This document shows positions 1-4,672 of a DNA stretch of 7,338 nucleotides, piece by piece. The position numbers and the translations under genes were made by a program. Within the stretch, counting starts at the first letter, position 1, and the number at the start of each line of letters is the position of its first letter. The DNA is from Alphaproteobacteria bacterium HGW-Alphaproteobacteria-13. Lineage in GTDB: Bacteria > Pseudomonadota > Alphaproteobacteria > Sphingomonadales > Sphingomonadaceae. The stretch is taken from positions 1 through 7,338 of the forward strand of contig PHEM01000150.1 in assembly GCA_002842935.1 (NCBI GenBank), read 5' to 3'. Under the pieces are notes generated by a model. That model saw only the letters and a program-made list of their open reading frames with translations, was not told the DNA's origin and did not search any database.

Positions 1-103
1 GAGAGACCTCCTGAAGAGGCCCGGGGTTTGTCCGGGTGTCCGTTCGGATGGATCCGCCCGGGGGCCTCACAAGGCCCCAAGCCCGCTTTCCTCTCACCGA
101 CAT
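1..103 (-). CDS. possible start of a further minus-strand gene, cut by window edge
   Basis: An ATG at 103-101 directly follows the primase stop codon (TGA then ATG with no gap). Its frame stays open for 34 codons to the window edge, starting MSVRGKRAWG. The juxtaposition would suit translational coupling to the primase. Against it, the stretch is rich in inverted repeats (61-78, and a CGGAT/ATCCG pair near 46-57), uses several codons rare in GC-rich genomes (AGA, AGG, GGA, ACA), and has no clear ribosome binding site. I do not recognise the peptide. It may equally be structured noncoding DNA downstream of the primase. Confidence 0.25.
   Translation of the reverse strand, partial: MSVRGKRAWGLVRPPGGSIRTDTRTNPGPLQEVS
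61..78. other. GC-rich perfect hairpin downstream of the primase gene
   Basis: GGGGCCT at 61-67 is the exact reverse complement of AGGCCCC at 72-78, with a four-base CACA loop. It lies about 25 bp past the primase stop codon. There is no T-run on the minus-strand side, so it is not a classical intrinsic terminator. It could be a transcript-stabilising 3' structure or a weak terminator. Confidence 0.4.
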
Positions 104-1012
104 TCAGACCGTAGCTCGGACTGAGCGCATGAGCACATCATTCCAGTCGTCGCCGGTTAGCTCCGGACGCCTGGTGACAATCAGCCGCCCTTCACAAGCG
201 TAGGCCTCTCGCGCACGCTCTTCAGCAAGGTGCCCGCCCGCATCATTGTCGACAAAGAGATACAGCTGGTGCACCGATTCCGGGATTGTGGCCAAGCCGA
301 AGCGTTCGTTTCCTAGCGTCGCCCAGCAGGGAACCTTGAACATTTGCATCGCTGAGAGGGCCGTTTCGTTTCCCTCTGCGAGGCCAAGGCGTCCCCCATT
401 CGGGTACGCGAAACGCACCGCCCCAGAACCGGGGCTGCCTAACGCACGCCTGGGCTGATCGAAAGAAGCCAAGCTGGTTTTGTCGAGGTCAAGGAAGGAG
501 CGGTGCAGCGCCAGAATTCCTGCATCATTGCGCACGGCCGCCACCATCGCGGGTAGAAACCGGACAGCACCCTTTGGCCCCAGCGGCATATGCGGGTGGA
601 AACGCAGCTCCGGCGAAGAAATCGTGATGCCTCTGGACACGAGGTACTTCTCGGCGGGGCTGCCAGCGATGGTCGATGCCTCACGCCAGAGCCTCAGCGC
701 ATTGCGATTGGCGACTTCCTCGCGCGGTTCGGCCACGATCGGACCACTCGTGCCATCGAACAGGTCCGCAATTCGTATTCCGAGCCCGGCCATGGCTTCT
801 ATCACCGCCTCGTTCGTGCAGCCGGCAAAGCAATGAACAAGAATTGCGCGCTTTCCGAGTGTGATGCTTAGCGAAGGAGTGCGATCGTCGTGGGCCGGGC
901 AGCAGCACATTCCGCGCGAACGCGACCAGGCACCGCCCAGCTGCTCGACTATCTTGCGCGCGCGGTTTTCCAGTTGCAGACCTTGGAATTGGGATGATCG
1001 GTGTTGGTGCAT
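104..1012 (-). CDS. Toprim-domain primase-like protein with CHC2-type zinc finger
   Basis: A 302-residue protein of the primase/Toprim class common on phages, plasmids and integrative elements. Residues about 35-66 match a CHC2-type zinc finger: Cys38-Pro-Ala-His41, the PSLSI stretch, then His60-Cys61 and Cys65. This domain would contact single-stranded DNA. The middle part (about 105-175) resembles the DUF7146 region of mobile-element primases. A C-terminal Toprim fold shows the acidic motif AEGNET (Glu213) and Asp255-Asn-Asp257, which would hold catalytic magnesium. No helicase domain is present, so it is much shorter than DnaG or phage primase-helicases. It probably primes element DNA, for instance after transfer. 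The start at 1012 is supported by GGAG at 1020-1023, seven bases upstream. It diverges from the transglycosylase gene across a gap with a LexA-type box, so SOS induction is possible. Family assignment is firm; the exact role is inferred. Confidence 0.88.
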   Translation of the reverse strand: MHQHRSSQFQGLQLENRARKIVEQLGGAWSRSRGMCCCPAHDDRTPSLSITLGKRAILVHCFAGCTNEAVIEAMAGLGIRIADLFDGTSGPIVAEPREEVANRNALRLWREASTIAGSPAEKYLVSRGITISSPELRFHPHMPLGPKGAVRFLPAMVAAVRNDAGILALHRSFLDLDKTSLASFDQPRRALGSPGSGAVRFAYPNGGRLGLAEGNETALSAMQMFKVPCWATLGNERFGLATIPESVHQLYLFVDNDAGGHLAEERAREAYACEGRLIVTRRPELTGDDWNDVLMRSVRATV

Positions 1013-1092
1013 GGGGCATCTCCATCGTAACGTGCCTCCACCCGCGCAGCCTCCGCTCTGCGTCGCTGACGTTTCATTTTCCTACATCACAT

Positions 1093-1107
1093 GTTCTATA
1101 TATGTTC
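1093..1107. promoter_or_regulatory. putative LexA (SOS) box, GTTC-N7-GTTC, in divergent promoter region
   Basis: GTTC at 1093-1096, the seven bases TATATAT, then GTTC at 1104-1107. This exactly matches the direct-repeat LexA operator known for Alphaproteobacteria (GTTC-N7-GTTC, read as GAAC-N7-GAAC on the minus strand). The surrounding ATGTTCT is repeated with an 11-bp period, one helical turn. The site is about 32 bp before the transglycosylase start and 81 bp before the primase start. The TATATA spacer could serve as a -10 element in either direction, so LexA bound here could repress both genes. No convincing -35 was found for either strand. Confidence 0.65.
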
Positions 1108-1138
1108 TTTCCCGATTCGACCACCAAAGGATTCGGGA

Positions 1139-1798
1139 ATGAGACTGAAATGGGCAGTAGTTGCAGGGGCAACGACAGGACTTGGGTCCGTCCTCCCCGC
1201 TCACGCGCAGGAGATGGAGCCCCCTCAGATGACCGTTGCCTCGGAGTTGACGACCGACGGCTTCCGCGTTGCAGAAGGGGCTGATGGCTTCCTTCTCGTC
1301 GAACATGGCATTTGGAGAAAGCCTCCAACGATCTGGTCCGAGCCGCCGGCTACCGATACGGGTCGAACCTATCTGCCCTATCGATATCCAAAGCCCCAAG
1401 GCAGCGCGCCATCGGGATTCCGTCGGGCAAGCTACCTTCCTCATGTTTACGCTGCTGAGGCTCAATACTCGCTACCAAGCGGCCTTCTCGACGCTCTTGT
1501 ATGGACGGAATCACGATATAATCCGATGGCCATCAGCAAGGCCGGGGCCGCAGGTTTGGGGCAATTGATGCCAGGGACAGCGCGGGACCTTGGCGTTTCA
1601 AATCGCTTCGATCCCAAGGCGAACATCTTGGGTGCGGCCCGATACCTACGCCAGATGCTGGACAAGTTCGGGGTAGTTCATCTGGCCCTCGCTGCCTACA
1701 ACGCAGGTCCAGGTGCCGTCGAGCGCGCAGGCGGTATTCCTCGCAATGGCGAGACGCCGGCCTATGTGCGCGAAGTGCTGCGCCATTGGCGTTTTTGA
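1139..1798 (+). CDS. secreted SLT-family lytic transglycosylase of the mobile element
   Basis: A 219-residue soluble lytic transglycosylase that would cleave the MurNAc-GlcNAc bond in peptidoglycan in the periplasm, forming 1,6-anhydro ends. Residues 1-23 form a signal peptide: MRLKWA, a hydrophobic stretch, then cleavage after AHA with Gln24 next. A variable linker follows. The SLT domain covers about 100-219, with catalytic Glu124 in WTESRYNP, the GLGQLMPGTA motif (139-148) and AYNAGPGAV (186-194). The ATG at 1139 is chosen over the upstream in-frame ATG at 1091 because it has AAAGGA at 1126-1131 eight bases before it and begins the signal peptide directly; the ATG at 1091 also overlaps the LexA box. 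On mobile elements such enzymes (VirB1-like) open the cell wall for a type IV secretion channel; that role is inferred here. The DUF5818-like gene starts 12 bp downstream, probably in one transcript. Confidence 0.92.
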   Translation: MRLKWAVVAGATTGLGSVLPAHAQEMEPPQMTVASELTTDGFRVAEGADGFLLVEHGIWRKPPTIWSEPPATDTGRTYLPYRYPKPQGSAPSGFRRASYLPHVYAAEAQYSLPSGLLDALVWTESRYNPMAISKAGAAGLGQLMPGTARDLGVSNRFDPKANILGAARYLRQMLDKFGVVHLALAAYNAGPGAVERAGGIPRNGETPAYVREVLRHWRF

Positions 1799-1810
1799 AC
1801 GGGGGGTGTT

Positions 1811-2008
1811 GTGAGCGCGGGTCGAATACGCGTCTCGGGAATTTTAAGCCGCGGTAGACGCGGGATGTTCCTGACCACGACAGACGAAGTCGTCTGGATC
1901 ATCGAGAGCGAAGAACCCGAATGCGAATTCGTCGGATCAGCGGTGATTGTCGAGGGGGTTGTCGCAGGTCGAGATCGTTTGCGCGCAGACTGGATTGGAC
2001 CGGTCTGA
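1811..2008 (+). CDS. small DUF5818-like protein, probably OB-fold-like
   Basis: A 65-residue protein beginning with GTG at 1811, 12 bp after the transglycosylase stop and thus likely co-transcribed. Its pattern of short beta-like segments (RIRVSGIL, MFLTTTDEVVWII, AVIVEGVVAG, DRLRADWIGPV) and its closing DWIGP resemble DUF5818 proteins, which I recall mainly from sphingomonads. The arrangement suggests a small beta barrel of OB type, but this comes from sequence pattern only and no binding residue can be named. The upstream ribosome binding site is only a G-rich run (1801-1806). No signal peptide or membrane segment is visible, so it should be cytoplasmic. Function unknown. It ends 15 bp before the convergent integrase gene, with no terminator hairpin between them. 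Confidence 0.65.
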   Translation: MSAGRIRVSGILSRGRRGMFLTTTDEVVWIIESEEPECEFVGSAVIVEGVVAGRDRLRADWIGPV

Positions 2009-2023
2009 TCGATGCCATAGTTA

Positions 2024-3277
2024 TCAGGCTGCGCGCTTCCCTGCCTTCTTGATGTCGATCACCTTCCCGCCGCTCAGATAGTCAGCCCAGTCCTGCATCA
2101 TCCGGCGCCGGGGAGCCAGATATTCAGCGGCATTGTAAGCTCCACGCACGTCGTTTTTCTCCGAATGCGCGAGCTGTAGTTCGACCCAATCCTCATGGTA
2201 TTTCCTGATCCACATGGGCGGCTTGCCGAACTCGACCAACTGCTCATTGGCCCAGGTGCTCGCCAAGCCCCGGAAGCCGTGTACGGTTTGGCGACTGTGG
2301 TATCCGAGGCGATAGAGCGCGTAGATCATTGTGTTCTCTGAAAGCGGCTTGTTCGGGCCGTTACCCGGGAAGAGAAACTCGCCAGGCGCTGCTGCTATCA
2401 TAGATTTCGCGATGTGCGTTGCCTGCTGCGAGAGGGGTACCAAATGCTCTCGTCCCATCTTCATTCGCTCGCCTGGTATCCTCCAAACAGGTGATTTCCC
2501 GCCCAGGTCTTCAAACTCGGATTTGGCGGCCAAACGCAGTTCCTTGGTTCGAACCCAAGTCAGAAGCGCAAAGAGAACTGCGTCACGGGTGATCGCGGAC
2601 CGTCGTTCGCCCTCTTCCTGGTAGGCATGCAGCTTCTCGATGAATGCGGGCAACTCGCTGAGCGGCAGCCGGCTCATATGCTTCACTCTTGGTCGCGGCT
2701 TTAGAGCCCCGCGCAAATGCGTCGTCGGATCGTTCGATGCCAGACCACACGCGATTGCGAACTGGAAGACTTGCCCAACCCCTTGTTTCGCACGCCGGCT
2801 GATATCGAGCGCGCCTCTTGCTTCGATCTTGCGGATCATTGCCAAGACGTCGGGTGCCGTGATTTCATTCACGAGTTTCTCGCCGATGGCTGGAAAGACG
2901 TCCCTTTCCATGCGCGACCAGACGCGTTCGGCGTGCGCGGCATTCAACGCGCTCTTTCGATTTTCATGCCAGCGCTTTGCGACCTCGAAGAAGGTGGCTC
3001 CTTCCTGCGAGATCACTTCTCCCTTGGATTTCATTGGATCCTTACCCTCGGCTAGCAACGCCTTTGCGGCTGTGCGCTTGGCACGCGCTGCAGCTATCCC
3101 GAGGTCTGGGTAAGCGCCGAACGAGAGCAACTTCTCCTTGCCTGCGAAGCGGTACTTCATCCGCCACAACTTTGATCCGTTCGGCTGGACGAACAGGAAT
3201 AAGCCCTCCCCGTCGGCCAGCTTGTAGGCGCGATCACTTGGCTTGGAATTTCGGGCCTGAGTCTCCGTGAGAGGCAT
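2024..3277 (-). CDS. P4-type tyrosine recombinase/integrase of the element
   Basis: A 417-residue site-specific recombinase that would integrate and excise the element at tRNA-Met. The N-terminal arm-binding domain (DUF4102, residues about 1-85) is recognisable by MPLTETQARN, DGEGLFLFV and FGAYPDLGIAAAR. A core-binding SAM-like domain covers about 95-190. The catalytic domain follows with a full active-site set: Arg243 in WVRTKEL, Lys273 in RMKMGREH, His333 and Arg336 in VHGFR, His371 in LAHSEKND, and nucleophile Tyr381 in RGAYNAAEYL. The gene therefore appears intact and active. The frame is open back to 3451, but the start at 3277 is chosen because AAAGGAG (3289-3295) precedes it and MPLT is the usual N-terminus of the family. 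The gene points away from the tRNA 3' end and converges with the DUF5818-like gene. Tandem and inverted repeats overlap its control region. Confidence 0.95.
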   Translation of the reverse strand: MPLTETQARNSKPSDRAYKLADGEGLFLFVQPNGSKLWRMKYRFAGKEKLLSFGAYPDLGIAAARAKRTAAKALLAEGKDPMKSKGEVISQEGATFFEVAKRWHENRKSALNAAHAERVWSRMERDVFPAIGEKLVNEITAPDVLAMIRKIEARGALDISRRAKQGVGQVFQFAIACGLASNDPTTHLRGALKPRPRVKHMSRLPLSELPAFIEKLHAYQEEGERRSAITRDAVLFALLTWVRTKELRLAAKSEFEDLGGKSPVWRIPGERMKMGREHLVPLSQQATHIAKSMIAAAPGEFLFPGNGPNKPLSENTMIYALYRLGYHSRQTVHGFRGLASTWANEQLVEFGKPPMWIRKYHEDWVELQLAHSEKNDVRGAYNAAEYLAPRRRMMQDWADYLSGGKVIDIKKAGKRAA

Positions 3278-3278
3278 T

Positions 3279-3330
3279 GGGGGTATCGCTCCTTTCCGAC
3301 ACTCCGCGAAAATACCCCCAAAATACCCCC
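3279..3330. repeat. putative integrase arm-type sites: two tandem 11-bp repeats plus an inverted copy
   Basis: AAAATACCCCC occurs twice with no gap, at 3309-3319 and 3320-3330. The core ATACCCCC recurs inverted, as GGGGGTAT, at 3279-3286, between the integrase ribosome binding site and its start codon. Short G-rich direct repeats beside P4-type integrase genes are typical arm-type binding sites for the N-terminal domain of the recombinase. Their position over the int control region also suggests autoregulation. The repeats are seen directly; the binding role is inferred. Confidence 0.6.
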
Positions 3331-3337
3331 ACACCAA
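3309..3337 (-). promoter_or_regulatory. candidate integrase promoter overlapped by the repeats
   Basis: On the minus strand TTGGTG (3332-3337) and TATTTT (3309-3314) are separated by 17 bases. Both the spacer and the -10 consist of the tandem repeats, so integrase bound to them would block RNA polymerase. The -35 is a poor match, so this is only a candidate. Confidence 0.35.
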
Positions 3338-3348
3338 ATCTGGCTGCA

Positions 3349-3439
3349 TGTGGAAGACCATGGGCGCATGCGGACGCGAATCACCCGCAACCCTCTGCTT
3401 TTCTTTCGATTTTTGGAAAAATGCGGACGCTTGTGGAAG
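3349..3439. repeat. two short direct-repeat pairs between integrase and tRNA
   Basis: ATGCGGACGC occurs at 3368-3377 and 3421-3430, and TGTGGAAG at 3349-3356 and 3432-3439. The order of the two motifs is swapped between copies. They lie in the otherwise gene-free stretch 3296-3455 and could be further recombinase or excisionase sites, or chance. A 6-bp A/T inverted repeat (3409-3422) lies between them. Confidence 0.3.
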
Positions 3440-3455
3440 CTTCCGGATCAAAGGA

Positions 3456-3475
3456 TGGTAGCGGAGGAGGGACTT
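3456..3475 (-). other. predicted attachment site (att) at the tRNA-Met 3' end
   Basis: P4-type integrases usually recombine within the T-arm and 3' end of a tRNA, and the element side restores the gene sequence. Here the tRNA is intact through its CCA (3456-3458) and element DNA begins right after it. The exact core cannot be set because the second att copy is not in the window; the span given is approximate. Confidence 0.5.
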
Positions 3476-3532
3476 GAACCCCCGACACGCGGATTATGAT
3501 TCCGCTGCTCTAACCAGCTGAGCTACTCCGCC
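3456..3532 (-). tRNA. tRNA-Met(CAT), elongator type
   Basis: A 77-nt gene that folds into a full cloverleaf: acceptor GGCGGAG with CTCCGCT (G-T closing pair), U8-A9, D stem GCTC/GAGC, anticodon stem GCGGA/TCCGC with loop ATCATAA (anticodon CAT at 3496-3498), and T stem GGGGG/CCCTC with TTCAAGT loop. Discriminator A and CCA are encoded. It resembles the alphaproteobacterial elongator methionine tRNA. It lacks the initiator hallmarks (mismatched 1-72 pair of C-A type, three G-C pairs below the anticodon loop). A lysidine-modified tRNA-Ile2 also reads CAT in the gene, but its body normally differs. It is the integration target of the element. Confidence 0.95.
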
Positions 3533-3563
3533 CCAAAAGGGTCGCCGCACCGGGCGAGCCGCG

Positions 3564-3592
3564 CCTATAAGCAGGGTCGGGCTGGCGGTCAA
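3564..3592 (-). promoter_or_regulatory. sigma-70-type promoter of tRNA-Met
   Basis: On the minus strand TTGACC (3587-3592) and TATAGG (3564-3569) are spaced by exactly 17 bases, near the consensus. Transcription would start about 3557, giving a leader of about 25 nt before the tRNA. The bases after the -10 are GC-rich, as in stringently controlled stable-RNA promoters. It lies in the 76-bp gap after mltG. Confidence 0.75.
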
Positions 3593-3608
3593 TATGATCT
3601 GCGCGGCG

Positions 3609-4544
3609 CTATTCCATTTCCCCCCGCTCGCGGCGCAGCTGATACCATTTCTGCACATTGGCATTATGCTCGGCGAGCGTGCGCGCGAAAATGTGGCCGC
3701 CGTCTCGCTTGGCCACGAAGAAGAGATAATCATTCGCCTCCGGGTCCAGCACGGCGGCGATCGACGCCTTGCCCGGATTGGCGATCGGTCCCTTGGGCAG
3801 CCCGGCCATCGCATAGGTGTTGTAATCGTTCACGGCCTGGATTTCCGAGCGCAGGATGCGGCGGCCGAGCGGCTTGCCCTTCGTGATCGGATAGATGATC
3901 GTCGGGTCGGCCTGCAACTTCATGCCGACCGCGAGGCGGTTGGTATAGACGCCCGCGACGGTGCGGCGCTCGGCAGGCACGCCGGTCTCCTTCTCGACGA
4001 TCGAGGCGAGCGTGATCGCTTCATTACGGTCCTTCACCGCCGTGCGCGGCGTGCGTTTCGCCCATAGTTCCGCGAAGGTCCTGTCCATCGCCGCCTGCAT
4101 GCGTTTCAGCACCGCGGCGCGCGTCTCGCCGGTGGTGAAGGCATAGGTGTCGGGCAGCACGCTGCCTTCCGCGGGCACGGGCACGTCGCCTGTCAGCCGC
4201 TCTTCGGCCATCAGCCGTTCCCAGACCAGGATCGACGGCATGCCTTCGGGGACGGTGACGAAGCGCTGGACGGTCTTGCCCGACTGAAGCAGTTTCAGGA
4301 TGTCGCCCGCGTCCATCCCCTTTTCGATCTTATATTCGCCGGGCTTGATCGGGGCGTCGCCGCCGAACAGGCGGGCATGGTTGCGAAAGCCAGAAGCCGA
4401 GACCGCGCCGGCCTGTTCCAGTATCGCGCCTGCCCTGGCGATGCTGGCGCCCGGCGGGATGACGACCTCCATATCGCGCGGCGCGCCGCCGGAGCAGGCG
4501 GCGAGCAGCAGCGCGAGGAAAAGCGTCAGGAATGAACGACCCAA
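3609..4544 (-). CDS. mltG: endolytic murein transglycosylase MltG (YceG-like)
   Basis: A 311-residue MltG, which cuts nascent glycan strands at the outer face of the inner membrane and so sets glycan length. After the N-terminal export signal comes a LysM-like part (about 25-95), then the YceG catalytic domain with LPDTYAF (130-136), the active-site motif ASIVEKETG (180-188) holding the catalytic glutamate, GVYTNRL, LQADPTIIYP (210-219), YNTYAMAGLPKGPIANPG (241-258) and FVAKRDGGHIF. The only sensible start is TTG at 4544: upstream in frame there is no ATG or GTG before a stop at 4566-4568, and purine-rich GAGGTGGAG lies just before it. The N-terminus ends in a lipobox, LLLAAC (Cys17), predicting a lipoprotein, whereas the E. 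coli enzyme has an uncleaved membrane helix. It follows fabF in the usual alphaproteobacterial order acpP-fabF-mltG. Confidence 0.95.
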   Translation of the reverse strand: MGRSFLTLFLALLLAACSGGAPRDMEVVIPPGASIARAGAILEQAGAVSASGFRNHARLFGGDAPIKPGEYKIEKGMDAGDILKLLQSGKTVQRFVTVPEGMPSILVWERLMAEERLTGDVPVPAEGSVLPDTYAFTTGETRAAVLKRMQAAMDRTFAELWAKRTPRTAVKDRNEAITLASIVEKETGVPAERRTVAGVYTNRLAVGMKLQADPTIIYPITKGKPLGRRILRSEIQAVNDYNTYAMAGLPKGPIANPGKASIAAVLDPEANDYLFFVAKRDGGHIFARTLAEHNANVQKWYQLRRERGEME

Positions 4545-4564
4545 AACTCCACCTCTCCTCCTTT

Positions 4565-4665
4565 GTCATGCCGAACTTGTTTCAGCATCCATGGTCTGCG
4601 CTCTCTTTCGGCGGTGCGCTGGCGGATAGGGCGGACCATGGACCCTGAAACAAGTTCAGGGTGAC
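4565..4665. repeat. imperfect palindromic intergenic repeat (REP/MITE-like)
   Basis: The arms 4565-4599 and 4631-4665 are reverse complements at 29 of 35 positions, separated by 31 bases. Each arm contains its own small hairpin. In the right arm CCCTGAA pairs with TTCAGGG around ACAAG; in the left arm TGC-GAA pairs with TTC-GCA around CTTGT with one mismatch. The arms also share CCATGG. I recall very similar sequences (TGAACTTGTTTCAG cores) as frequent intergenic repeats in sphingomonad genomes. It fills nearly the whole fabF-mltG gap, ending 7 bp from the fabF stop. It has no coding capacity and may act on the mRNA between the two genes. Confidence 0.8.
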
Positions 4666-4672
4666 GAAGAGA

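Larger units (their letters stand above)
1..3455. mobile_element. tRNA-proximal end of an integrated genomic island / ICE-like element (left end outside window)
   Basis: A P4-type tyrosine recombinase gene lies next to the 3' end of a tRNA-Met gene, the standard layout of an element integrated into a tRNA. Leftward come genes typical of mobile elements: a Toprim primase-like protein, a secreted lytic transglycosylase and a DUF5818-like protein. By eye these genes are less GC-rich and use more A/T-ending codons than fabF and mltG across the tRNA. No second copy of the tRNA 3' end is visible between 1 and 3455, so the element should continue past the left edge. No relaxase, coupling ATPase or mating-pore gene is in view. 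Calling it an ICE rather than a non-conjugative island is therefore inference, based mainly on the primase and the secreted transglycosylase. Confidence 0.8.

Noticed and set aside
1091..1138. Upstream start for the lytic transglycosylase
   Set aside because: The ATG at 1091 lies in the LexA-box repeat, lacks a ribosome binding site and would put 16 extra residues before a good signal peptide.
3409..3422. ATTTTT-GG-AAAAAT as a terminator for tRNA-Met
   Set aside because: The stem is six A/T pairs with a two-base loop and no following T-run on the minus strand, too weak for an intrinsic terminator.
3278..3451. 58-residue N-terminal extension of the integrase
   Set aside because: The frame is open but covers the repeat region and candidate promoter and has no ribosome binding site at its start. 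The start at 3277 has AAAGGAG and the usual family N-terminus.
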